Shown: piece by piece, positions 47,601 to 58,680 of the stretch | Position numbering within the stretch: position 1 is the first letter of the stretch | Layout of the letters: the number at the start of each line of letters is the position of its first letter | Assembly: GCF_000275845.1 (NCBI RefSeq) | Contig: NW_006766920.1 | Location: forward strand, 48,147 to 112,146 | DNA: 64,000 bases | Direction: 5' to 3' | Source of the DNA: Dichomitus squalens LYAD-421 SS1 | Taxonomy: Eukaryota > Basidiomycota > Agaricomycetes > Polyporales > Polyporaceae | Made by a program: the position numbers and the translations under genes | The notes under the pieces: generated by a model | Told to the model about the DNA's origin: nothing | What the model saw: the letters and a program-made list of their open reading frames with translations, nothing else | The model's database searches: none

Positions 47601-49225
47601 CCTGACAAGGGAAATGTCGGTCAACATGAAGCTGGTCAAACGCGGAGCTTGCACCGCTCACCGGGTCGATGATCCTATCATGAGGGCCTGCGGTGACGGC
47701 ACTAATGACACGATCACCTTGGTGGTGAATAATCCTCCTCATCTCATCCGCGAGCTGGCTCTGCTGCATCCTAAATTTGCGCTCAAAAGTCTCGTAGTTG
47801 TTGGCAATGGCGATCTCTGGATCGTCGAGCAAATCGGCACGGGCCGCTTGGAAATCCATGGTACTCTCTCGTCGCAGGGTCTTCGTCCGACTGCGGGAAC
47901 CAGAGCCAGAGGCAGAACTCGACATTGTCGCCGATCTCTCCTTGCAGAGACTCCTGAGAAGCAATCCGTCTTCCAAGACCGCCTCCTCTCCACCGCGCTT
48001 GTGCACGAACGCTGCGAGGTCCCGTTGTTCAGGCGATACGGTGTCGCGGAAGTAGTCGATAATCACGTCCATTCTAGGAGATCTGTGAGCGAATAGTGCT
48101 CGAGTATGGAGTCTATCTCCACGTACTTGGCATCCAAAGTGTCTAGTTTGCGCTGCGCGATGTCAATGTTGACTCCGAGGTGGACAGCCAGAGCGAACTC
48201 AATATCTGCACGACGCTTGCTGAACCGTCGAATGAAGATCTGAAGTACGTCGTCCCATCGGAGTGCCCGGAGCACCTTGTGGAGGAGTTTCTTCTTGGCG
48301 TACGCGTCGCAAGCGTTTGCACACTCCTTGATGTCCTGTTGCATTAAGTTGACATGGCCTTGTAACCGCTCCTGGATAGTTTTTCCATCCTTCCCAAGGT
48401 GAGAAGGTCCATCCTGTACGTTTTGAAGCCTAGGGCAGTGTCGGAACCAGCTCGGCCACGCGTGACGTTAGGACCACTTACTCCGCGAGGGCATACATCA
48501 TATCTCTCATTTCCAGAAACAGAAGGACAATCTTCCTGTCATTTTCTCGTCGTTTGAGGTCGAGTTCGATCGCAACCTTGAACGCGCCCACAGCCACTAA
48601 CGCAAATGGTTGCATCAGCAATGTTTGATGTAAGATAGGGACGTGGGTCACATACGTGCTATGAACGGATGGACAGCCGCTACGTCCTGTAAAACCTTCA
48701 ACAGCTCGGGCAGGCCATCAACGATGGTATTTGTGCCGCTCTGCAGGAAGCTCATCGTTCCGGAGCCGACCGCAGCGGTGAGGGGCGACATCATGGTGCC
48801 GATGTACCCCATCTCTGTGTCGATCTTGAGCACGGAATCTTGTGTCCAAGGGAGCATGTCAGAGCAATATGGTCAAAGTGGGAGAGTGACATACCCTTAT
48901 CCTTTCCATCCTTCCGCCTTTTCTTGTACTGGTTGAGGCTCGCTGCTGCGGCGCCGAGAGCGAGGGAGGCCGACCGGAAGTGAACAGGACGCTCATCACC
49001 CGCCAGTGGTTCGTCGCCTAGCGTTGCTGAGGAAGAACTTGAGCTCGAACCCGGTGAGCGCGAGTGGAACGTCAGTTTCTTCGCTTCTAGGGTACTAGCG
49101 CGCGATATCTCAGGGGACTTCGTCAGCGATGCCCCCAAAATCGTCTCTGGGCTGGTAGAGATCGACATGGTGAGGGAGAAAAAGGGAACGAGGAGGTCTG
49201 GAGTGCTGTTGGAGCGATTCTCCAT
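44603..49225 (-). CDS. multidomain protein: STAND-type helical N-domain, EF-hand, two ZZ zinc fingers
   Basis: About fifteen exons on minus and roughly 1,250 residues. Two candidate starts, ATG 49225 and ATG 49168; the second is farther from a TATA-like string and may be the true one. After a Ser-rich leader comes the helical block common in agaricomycete STAND-like proteins: LKVLQDVAAVHPFIA, AVGAFKVAIELDLKRREND, ECANACDAYAKKKLLHKVL. Next is TVSPEQRDLAAFVHKRGG. A single EF-hand reads DDDASGFITVGEANAF. A long middle region follows (HWMAYWAV, NYWHDPSSLWSF, RFRGTLSRDGRVFSGTW). Two ZZ-type fingers come near the end: GVTCAHCRNG...CLDCHT...FCDRSEC and VSCIRC...CWYCIECEGDDAFLCTTC. The C-terminus is a heptad coiled coil. 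A 53-nt intron near 48066-48118 is open in frame and easily mistaken for coding. Its function is unknown; calcium-dependent scaffolding or sensing is inferred. Confidence 0.8.
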
Positions 49226-49922
49226 TAGATATACGGTACGCGCTCACGACAGACTCGGATGTACGCGACCACAACGACAGCATGAACTGAAAGGTGTCCA
49301 AAGGAAGTGCCTGAGCTACCCACGAAGACGCAACGGAGCGCGGAGCCAATTGAGACCGCACAGTCATACATCGGAGGGTATGGCCCCGCTACGAGATCGC
49401 ATGACCGTGAGGACTGTAGAGGGCCGAGAAGATGCGCGCGCGCCATCCGCAGTCCGATGACTGACAGAACCGCCTTCCATTCGATGGCGACGCTTCTTCA
49501 CGAAGGCTCGGCGAAAATGTTCAAGTTAAACTCTATCCGCGAATAGAGTTGTTCTGAAGCTGATACCCATCCCCTCCTAAAAGGACGGTTCGGTGGATCG
49601 CTGGCCTCTGCCCGGCTGTATCTCGATGTAGCGCAGACTTCAGAACAACTCTAACCGTAAATGATAGCCATGGTGCGACGTAGCTGTAATCACCTTCGAG
49701 CCCACATACTGCCGTAAAGTTCCGGCATAAATGCTTCGCGCCGGTATCAGGAAAGTTCCGACGTCCAGGTCATGATTGATATTACACCCGCCCGAACGTG
49801 TGAAACGTAAGCGATACACAGAAGATGGCTCTATTCGCAATTGAGAATAACAGGTCGTCAATCAGCAGCGAGGACCCGGACATAATCATGTAGGCTGTGA
49901 AATAGAGTTGTAACGAACCGCA
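49226..49922. other. intergenic between the helical/EF-hand/ZZ and ArAE genes
   Basis: A 700-bp stretch with the promoter of the helical/EF-hand/ZZ gene (TATATC just before 49225 on minus) and the 3' flank of the ArAE transporter gene. Open stretches here have no domain. Confidence 0.4.
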
Positions 49923-52900
49923 CTATGCATCCTTCGCGGGGCGATCGACAGGAGTAGTTGGCCCGGCACTCTTCGGTTCAGGTACCCCGATGCCATGTAT
50001 GTGATATTGCTCCCCTACAAGCTCCTTCGTGGCGACCATCAACTTGTCCAGTCTCAGGACGATTCCAAATGCAGTGGTGACGCCGACAGAAAATGCCCTG
50101 TCGCCGCAACAGGTAGTCAGAAGCAGCCGGTAGAACATCGGGAGAACACTCGCAAGTATTGTTCGTTCGCGAGCGTGTCGATGGTCATCGTCCTCGGTAG
50201 CCCATAGTCATCGTCTGCTTCTTGGCGAATGATGTTGAGACCATGTGTGTGGACCATGAACCTGTCAAGCAGCGGGCAAGGTGTAATCTGGGGTAGTGGA
50301 TTCCCTGTGCGAAGCGCGGTCGAGATCATGCCTGCGAACATTCACCCGCAGTCAGCCAGGGTTTGCGAAGCCACCTGACAGAAAACACACTAATCACCGC
50401 GAGGACGTCACCCTGAAAGTCGGCGTCGAGGAATCGTGTTCGTAGCAAGAAGGCTCTGGACCACGCGGGTTCCAGGTGCTCCAATACAGACATTAAATGT
50501 GACAGGAGGTTCGATATTTGCCTGCAAAGCTTAGTATGGAGACGAGCGCTGGCGAAGAGGCAAATCAGCACCTACAGTTGGTGGTCCAGGATCGCTTGAT
50601 AACGCTCAGATGGCCATCGCCCCCTGAGCGAGAACTGCACGATATTGTCGATTGGGTGAATAGCTTAGGAGATAGAAGAGGCAACGCACCTCGTATACAA
50701 TATTCGTCTTCAAAATGATAGAGCGTTTAAGCTTCAGCCGAATGGCTACCAAGCTCTGTGTAATTTCTGCTCTCGATACCTCTGGATGTTCTCGAGTATT
50801 CGCGAACGATACAATAGAGCAGTATACTGCTCCCAGCTCTGCAACCGTTGTAGACATCATAGTCCGCTGATATTTCCTCAGGGTCGTTGAGGGCGGCAGG
50901 AAAGAGAAGAGGCTATGAAGACGTTGGGTCAGACACGGCACGAAGCGATTCAGCTATAGAAGAGGCTCACAAGGCCGCGACAACACCACACACAACCAAG
51001 ACAAAACGCCTCTGCCGAACCCATCAGAATGGTGCACTGAGTTGCTCCCGACATTGCTCACCCATGCTACGCCCCAACCCTGGTAGTGGAACGGCAGAAT
51101 CGTATGGTTGTTCTGCCACGAGAAACCAACCACCTGAAGGACAACGTGCTCAGCAAACCAAACGAACAAACCGTGTAGCAGTATGCTCACTAGACCTGCG
51201 GTGACGAAGAAGATGATGTTCGTCATGGGGGGTACCGGCCAATAGAGACGCCAAAAGAAGAGGAATGGCGACGAGACTCCAATCACAGCGGCCAGCCCAT
51301 ATGCGTTGCCGTTCCCAGATCCCGCAGAGATGTACCACAGGGCCAGGCCGAGGGCGCCGCCAAGCGTGGTGCTGAATATTCGAGCGAAGAGCCCAAACGT
51401 CGTGTCACCACGGAACCGAGCAAGGGTAAGCTGACCCATGAATCTGCCAAGAAATGAGCATCGGTTCCATTTCCGCTTATGCTGAAAATATGACGCACAG
51501 GCCCCAGACGAATCTTTGCGCTGTGGACGTTGTGAGTAACTTCATGATTCGTGAGATGGTCAATAGGCATACCGTACGCAAAATGCGCTGTTCTTCGCAA
51601 GAAGCTAGGTACGCACAAGATGACTGTGCGAGCAAATTGAACGCGAGATTTCGATCACCTCCTGGAAAGGCACATACTAGACAATAATCCCGCTTTCAGC
51701 GCAAACAGTGCATTTCCACGCGTTAGGCCTGCAAGCAAGTCGTGTATCCCGTGCATGATCCACTGGAAAACGTTCGTGGGAGGTAGCGCATCCGGGTCTC
51801 GTCGACCGGTCATACCAAGATCTTCGGCCCACGCGGCGTCTATACCCTGGATGACATCTATGACACACAGCAAGTCAGTGTCCCGGAGATTCAGCGGGGC
51901 GCAGACATCGCTTACCGGGATCCTCATCGTCACCTTCATTCATCCCGTCGGTGCCTGTCGAAGAAGCACCCCACTGCAAGATGCGGCGGAAAGGCTCGTT
52001 CGGCCACCAAAGCCTCGACCTCTTACAGCCCTGCTCGAGACTGATTATATTGTCGAGCTGTGAAGCACGTCAGAATAGGGATGAGCATGTGGCGCAATCG
52101 AAGGCACAAGGACGAACGTACAATTTCTGTCAGAATGCCTGAGAACCGGAGAAGATGATATTGATACATGAAACAATGGAATAGATAGCGATGTGGCGGG
52201 GGATCGGGGCCGTCGACGTTCAAATGTTTCGGGTCGAACGCGCGACGATAAGGGTCCAGAACGCGGAGCCTATAGGTTGCTCTACGTGAATAACGAGTAA
52301 ACCCACAAGGAAGGTAAATTCGCGTACCTCTTCTCTTTCTTGAATCTCGTCCACACCTCCTTGACCCTACTGCTCAGCGCCTCGAGCTTCGCCAGGCGCT
52401 CCGCCCTAATCCTCTCGACTGTCTTTCGCCGTCCGAAACTCGTCGACCGCGCCTCTGCGAACCAAGTCTGAACGCCCTTGAGCACCTCTTGCGACATCTC
52501 CAGTAGCTCATCGCACGACTCGTGCAGCAGCGCGACGAACTGGTCTGTGTATTCACGCCTGTCCTGGAACCGCGTTGCCTCCATCGCCATATACCTCTGG
52601 GACTCGAACACGCCCACCGCCGTCTCAGGCGATAGGATGGACCCGCGCTGGGGTGCAAGGGCGTGCGCGAGGCTGAGCAGCGAGAAGTGCAGGTGGTGGT
52701 CGTGGTGTTCTTCCTTGTGGTGCGTCAGGCGTGAATGGAGGTAGCGCGAGAGGTTCCCGTTCATCCGCGGAGGCTCAAGCCCACGCCGGTGTGCGTTCCG
52801 CCTTCGCGCGACATGTTCAAGGTCGTCTCTAGGGCCGTTCGGGGGCGACCCGGGGACTATGGGTGTCCCGGGACGCGTGCTCAGTGGGGTGCTGCTACGC

Positions 52901-54872
52901 GGGGTCATCGGTCGCGAGGGTATGGGCGTCTGTGGGAATCGCTCCCGAGTAGGATCAATGAGGGTGAAAAAGACGACCATGCCGTCCGCGCGAGTGACGA
53001 GACGGCGGATAGAGATCTGAAAGTCCGTCAAGCGCGCGGGGGAGAAGCGGCCGTAGACAATGTCTTGCTTGAGCAGGCGGTGGGTCATGCCGGCCGGACC
53101 AAGGCCTCCTTCGGACTTCCTGAGTGCACCTTGGATATTCTTCACCGTGTTTTTGAACTGATCGCTCGAAGGGTCCTGGGCAAGCACGGCACGGTGTTGC
53201 ACCAGAAAATCGTTCAGAGGACCGAGTACGCCTATGACTGTCTGGCAATAACGCGCCGAGATTGTAGTCGGGAAGAGGGTGGCCGCGAAGAAGATGCACA
53301 GCGCGCAGTGGAAAGCCAGAGGTATTACAATCGCTTGACCTATGAGATAGAACGGATATGGATAGAGGACCTGGGTAGTCAAACAGATGTCGAGGCAAAT
53401 GCAAGAGAAAACCGTTGCGAAGATGTATGGTCCAGGGCCCATTCTGGCCTTCAAATAGAGGAAGAATGCGCTTCCAAGGAAGACAAAGACTGCGAGAATG
53501 ATGGTCGGACCTGCTTCGACATACCGAGCAGCGAGGACGTCAGCTGGATTAGCGAAGTAGTCGATGTTTGTCCTCGCAAGGTTTGCTAGAAAGATTCCTA
53601 GACAGCTCCAGCTGCGTGAACAGTCAGCTGACGCAGTAAACATCAACTCACTGCGAGGGTACTTACGCCCAAGCAGCACAGACAAGCGTGAGGAATATGA
53701 CCTCGCGCTCTAGGACAGCTAGGAATGGGTCATGGGGGGTATCAAGGAAGGCCGCTAGTTCACTGTGAGTAGGAGGCATACAAAATTTCAACCATGGTAC
53801 CCACCTATCAATATAAGAAAGCTAGCCTAGAGAAGCCGAACGTTGATGATCAGTTAAACGCGATGCAACAAGATTACGACAATATGTAGCGGAAATTGGA
53901 CAGCTCGAGGGCAATGCAGTCAAACTCAACCTGAAGATGCAAGCAGCATAGATCGCCTCCTAACAAGCGACGTCTATACGCTAACGGGCGTACCTCTTTC
54001 CGACCCTTTAGAAAAGAACGGTGATTTCTGCGCTCTGTCAACCGCGCGATCCCTATACTGTAGGCGAACATTGTCTATAATTCTTGGTTTCTATGCGGTC
54101 ACGATCGCATTCGGGGGTCCGGAACAGTGTCGCTCAGCTACTATCCGCCGGGGCCGCTCGCATCTGAAGCAGCGACTCGTTCAAACGGTATAGCCTGTCC
54201 ACCAGCTATGAAATCTCTATGCGCACTCACGAGCCACGAACCGAGCAGACTCAAAATTGGAGAGACATAGAGTACCTCCTCTCCTTCCGCCCATGCATCT
54301 ATGATCGGGTCTCTGCGGAAAACCTACAACCGCGGCATACGCGAGTAATTCAATTTGTATCCAGACAATTTGCCGGGGACCGCGAGCTCCTCGCATTCTG
54401 CTCGCGGTCGCGGTCAGACAGTACGAGAAACGTGGGTTCCCGTTTCTGCGCCCAATCTGCGAGCGGGAAAGAGCGCGCAAGCTCAACGCTCCGGCGCGCA
54501 CGCGCGAGGGTGATGCGCATATAGTCTCATGAATATGCTACTCACCGTGCCCATCAACGCTGCCGTGCGTCTGATTATCATCAACAACGCAGACACCCAA
54601 CACACTACGGCGCATCGAATGACAGGCTTGAACTTTGACCAGGTAAGATTCGGAGGTATCCAACTGAGGTCTACCGGGAGAATCTGGATGATCCTCGTGA
54701 TGATAGGTATCCGGGGCGAAGGCGAGGTGCGCCGTCGAGATTTGAGAGGCTTTTCGCTGCTGCCGCTGTGAGGTCGGATGTCCTCTGGGATGCGTACGTG
54801 CCGAGGGGAGGGAAGCGGGACCTCCTCCTCTTCGTCACCCATACGAGGGTCGTAGTGCTGCCGGTCGCTCAT
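49923..54872 (-). CDS. ArAE-type membrane transporter, putative ER 6TM N-domain
   Basis: More than fifteen exons on minus, over 1,000 residues. The start is ATG 54872 (MSDRQHYDPRMGD), since the longer open frame upstream begins with TTG and is preceded by stops. Exon 1 ends after the first membrane segment (54546). Later exons contain DPFLAVLEREVIFLTLVC, WAWSCLGIFLANLART, many hydrophobic segments, GPGPYIFATVF and PFYLIGQAIVIP. After a long Pro/Arg-rich cytosolic loop come YGRFSPARLTDFQ, RFRGDTTFGL, YWPVPPMTN, GDVLAVISM, PLPQITPCPLLDRFM, and a C-terminus KLMVATKELVGEQYHIHG. This order matches the ArAE_2_N/DUF2421 aromatic-acid-exporter-like family of fungi. The junction between exons 1 and 2 is unresolved: the gap of about 780 nt keeps no frame without another short exon. 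Confidence 0.85.
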
Positions 54873-55160
54873 CCGGGTGTCCTTGGCTGTGTCCTTGGCA
54901 GTGTCCGTGGCGCGGGTCGTAGCGGTCGTCGACAACTAGTGGCAAGGCGAGTCCAGGATTTAACAGCTATCGTCATGGGTTGTTCTGGATGTTAGGGGCG
55001 GGCATAAACGCCGCTCCTCACCGTGGCTGGCGATTTGCCCGGTTTCGGCCCGCATCATAAAGTTTAGCGCCTGTCGCGAACTGCCGAAGCACGACGAGCT
55101 CGAGGTTCCTCATCGCGAGCTCATCGACCGTCACGACCACCACCCCTCTGGAGCCCCCAG
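54873..55160. promoter_or_regulatory. shared divergent promoter, ArAE transporter and LSM6
   Basis: Only 288 bp separate the two start codons, which point in opposite directions, so both promoters must lie here or overlap. No clear TATA box was seen on either side. Confidence 0.5.
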
Positions 55161-55609
55161 ATGGACGACGCTACGCCGCCTCCGCCTCCGCCTGCGGCTG
55201 TTGAAGCAACCCCACCACCACCACCACCACCACCTTCGACCTCGGGCTCGCCGACCGACTTCTTGAAGGGCGTCGTGGGTAAACGCGTGGTCGTCCGACT
55301 GACCTCCGGTGTCGACTACAGAGGTGAGTCATGCATTGCATACATTATGCCATCAGCGACGGTTTTAGTCGGAGTATGCCCGATTAGCTGACCACATTCC
55401 CACCTCAGGGATCCTGTCATGTCTGGATGGCTACATGAACATCGCGCTTGAACAGACAGAAGAGCATGTTAACGGGAGGGTAACAAATCGTTATGGAGAT
55501 GCATTCATTCGTGGAAACAATGGTAATGTTATTCTTGATATCTGTATGATCGCAAGCTAACGGAGTTGAATTGGAAGTATTATATATCTCTGCCGCAGAA
55601 CCCTTGTAG
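55161..55609 (+). CDS. LSM6: U6 snRNA-associated Sm-like protein LSm6
   Basis: Three exons (55161-55323, 55409-55522, 55578-55609) encode 102 residues. After a proline-rich N-terminus the Sm fold is complete: FLKGVVGKRVVVRLTSGV, the Sm1 segment GVDYRG, LDGYMNIALEQTEEHVNG, and Sm2 motif GDAFIRGNNVLYIS. The 38-residue middle exon holds the conserved DGYMN region and ends inside Sm2. LSm6 is part of the LSm1-7 ring for mRNA decay and the LSm2-8 ring on U6 snRNA for splicing. The two runs of six and eight prolines in the first 27 residues are extra to the roughly 80-residue core. It shares a short promoter region with the ArAE gene. Confidence 0.95.
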
Positions 55610-56990
55610 TATCTTCGCCCAGTCTTGCGAGTCGCATGTGTTGTCGCATTCGCTTTCCATCTAGCAAAATGAATAACGAGGGGACAATCTCTCCCAATAT
55701 GTCATGCATCGACCCTGGTGCTCGAACCAAACGTCGTATCTTGCCCCGGAAGCACCCATCGGCAGCGCTTACTATAGAGCGTGATCCGAAACCATTGGTA
55801 AATTGCTACTCCAACCTCGTCCGAAGTATCGATCTCGGATATGTGTCGGCATACTGAGAATATACTGTGCGGCGCAGCACCTCTGACATGGCGGATGGAG
55901 AGAGTTAGGACGCTAACGAGCACACGGAAAGTCGAAGATGGTACAACTTGTCCTGTTGTCGGGATGACATATCTTTCGGGGTCAAACACGTAAAGAAGGC
56001 CCTCCAGTATCCCAAAGTCTCCTCTAGATGGTCTCTCGAGCTTCACAGCAGGGTCGATTAGCACACCCGAGCTAATGAGACGGAGGAAGCGCGCTCGCTG
56101 CCTTTTCCTGGGTCTGGGGTCGAACTCAAACGCAGCCTGGAGAGTCGGCTTTGTCTGCCAACCACACAACCATGTCCTGGTACGGACGTTCTCTCCATAC
56201 GATCGCGTGCAGTGTCGACCCTTGATCAAAGACACAGCTCCCGTTTCCCCTTCCCGGCGTGTCCGTCCTTCGAACGCAATATTTGAACCGTCCTATGTGT
56301 TCACGATCTCGATGGTGCGTCTGTCGGACTGAGCTCGTATCGGTTCGTAGGATTTGCAACTCACAGTCCATATCTTTGGAATAGCGCGCACGTATCAATG
56401 GCCATTGTGTCTCCCTCCATAGGCAGGGTACCCCTGTGTCCTCCGAAAATGTCGGCTCATCGCGTGCAGTTGGTACCGCCGGGCCCACCTTGCCGCTCGA
56501 TCGGATCGAACACCTCGTGCCACCGAAGAGCCCGACAAAGGCACCGCTCGGTCTAACTCGGTGCTGCAGTCCAGACCGTACTGTCCTCTTCGTTCACCTC
56601 AAACATCCAAGTCGTCAAGTTGATTCAGCCGGCCGAATTTGAAGTCTAGCACAGTCCAGGCTTGATTGACCCCTCTAGTAGGACTATGTGCGACGCCAGC
56701 TCGGAGATTGTCGTTTTCGCACGATGAGAAAAAGCTCGTCGCTGCCCAAGATGCGATTGTGCTCCCAGCAAATATCTGCAAATCGTTCAGATTTCGGGTG
56801 CCAGTTCCATTCAGCGCAAATGTACTCGGTTGAAAAGCCATGGAGGTCATTCCAATCATACAGCGGCCTTACTGATACAGGGAACGTATTTCTACAAAAA
56901 ATGTACGAGAGCAGAACGTAACACAGAAGCGAAAGGACGATGTGAAGGACAAGAAGTCGCGAACGAGTCGTCCACGATGACCGGGGCTAA
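55610..56990. other. intergenic with weak minus-strand coding signal
   Basis: About 1.4 kb after LSM6. On minus near 56.69-56.84 kb one frame reads YICAEWNWHPKSERFAD and ICWEHNRILGSDELFL, and another at 55.9-56.2 kb reads LLYVFDPERYVIPTTGQ. These look protein-like, but I could not assemble a gene with consistent splice sites or assign a family. Treat as possible but unproven. Confidence 0.3.
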
Positions 56991-58680
56991 CTACGGCGCC
57001 AAATCAATCACATCTCCGAGCTCAATCATGAGCCCCTGCTTCGATCCACGCGGAGTCTCACCGTCCATCCACTGATTCTGCACAGCGGCAGCCGCCCAAT
57101 CGTGGCCCTGCTCGAATCCCCCGAACCCGCTGTGAAGCGTTGACGTAGCCTCAGAATCCATCAAACCGGCGGTAGCGTCCACGAGCGAGATTGGCGTGAT
57201 GGGCGCGGACATATCGGGAGAGTTCGACCCGGTGTTCGCGGTGGCGTGCGTGAACGAGGAAGAAACCTCGTCGATCGGCGGGTCATGCAAGTAATTGCTC
57301 ATGATTTCTTGCGAGATGGAACTAAGGAGCCGACATTCCGTCGCATAAGCAGGGACTTCAACCTGGAGCGATTGAGATCATACGTACCGGCTCTCAAAAG
57401 GGATGGGTGCTCCTAGGCTCTCGTCCAGGTTATGCAGGGCGATGCGGCTGTACGACTCGACGAGGTACGCGGGCAGCGAAGTCCTCTTGTTGATGCGATC
57501 GTCCGCTAGGGATGGGGCCTGCTCGGTATACCCCACATACTGCTCGAGCAGGCGAGGGTATGTCTCGCGAGCGTCGGTGAGATCGAGCGGGGGCGGTCGA
57601 GGTTTGGGAAGGCTCGCCCGAGTCATACCCGACATGTGAGAAGACGCGCCGAAGGGGCTTTGGCCAGCACCGACGGTTACAGAACGAGGACGACGGGCCT
57701 CCATTACCGCGGGAAACTTGCGGTGTGCAGGCGCCGGGCTACTATGTGTTGACGACGGCTCTGGTAGATCGACTGAAAGCGTCCCAGGGGAAGGTTGTGA
57801 GGGCTGGCGCTCGGATGCAGTACTTTCAGAATCCGAGCTCAGAGACGAAGAGGTAGGCTTGGGCGTCGAAGACGGCAGCGAGTACTCGGCGTTATTTGGG
57901 AGAACGGCACCCTTGCGCCTGTTCTTATTGGGACCACGCATCTTCCGCTCGGAAGCGTACTCGCAGTCAAGGTCCCTACCGAAGCAGCGTTTGCACGGTT
58001 GCTCGCCGCTGCACTAAGGAGCGAGCAGTCCTGTTAGAGATTGCAAAGTGAACTGAGGAAGCAGGACAACGAACCTTGGCCTTTCGTTTACGGCACTTCT
58101 CGCACGCCTGAGCCGTGCGCAATCGTGGATGGTCGGTGCTTCGCTGGAATACGCCTGTGGTGGGGTCTAGGGATCCAGACAGCGACCACGTAGGGTTCGC
58201 CGAGGCTTTCCCGGACGCGGCAGCATTCGCGGCGTTTTGTTGCTGGACCTGGGCGGTGTGCGACGAGTCGATGACACATTGGAGGGTCTGCAGAAAAGCT
58301 GCGCTGGTACCGGAATTGTAGTATCCGCCGTATGCTCCTGCGCCTGTCCAGTCTGAAGTAGTGGCGTCAGATCCACGTGTCAGCATGGGTTGAGCTGTCG
58401 ATAGATAGGACGGCGTATTGTCCGTGAAGGGTGCAGCGAGGCCAGCTAGATGGTACTGCATGGCGAAGTGTTCTTGCTCAGCGAGGAAAGCATACGACAG
58501 ATCGGCAGGGAGATGGGATGATTGGCTGGCAAAGTGAAGGCCAGCCATGTACGCATCGTGGTGCCTATTGGGATATGATGACGAAGATCCAGAGGCTCCC
58601 AGTCCCAAGTTGTATTGCTGCGGGGTTTTCGGGCTGGAGTACGCGTATTCGACATCGATGGGGACTTGGGCTGTAGACAT
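56991..58680 (-). CDS. Zn2Cys6 fungal transcription factor
   Basis: Three exons (58680-58075, 58013-57388, 57321-56991) encode 520 residues. The binuclear zinc cluster lies at residues 193-219: CEKCRKRKAK, then an intron, then CSGEQPCKRCFGRDLDC. Cysteine spacing is 2-6-5-2-6, the textbook pattern. A basic linker (KMRGPNKNRRK) follows. The N-terminal 190 residues are Gln/Ala/Tyr-rich and the C-terminal part is Ser/Pro-rich with a short helical segment (PRLLEQYVGYTEQ). There is no fungal_trans domain of the large type. The cluster is central rather than N-terminal. Such proteins bind CGG-type sites in promoters; the targets are unknown. Confidence 0.92.

Noticed and set aside
48066..48118. Frameshift or stop in the helical/EF-hand/ZZ gene
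   Set aside because: A 53-nt GTACGT...TAG intron with correct phase joins VDAK-type sequence to MDVIIDYF, as in the family, so no break is needed.
52735..53589. 284-codon open frame on plus
   Set aside because: It lies antisense to the clearly coding ArAE exon, is Arg/Glu-rich and has no domain: a mirror of codon bias.
54873..54935. Longer N-terminus for the ArAE protein
   Set aside because: The extension starts with TTG and is preceded by stop codons; the first ATG is 54872.
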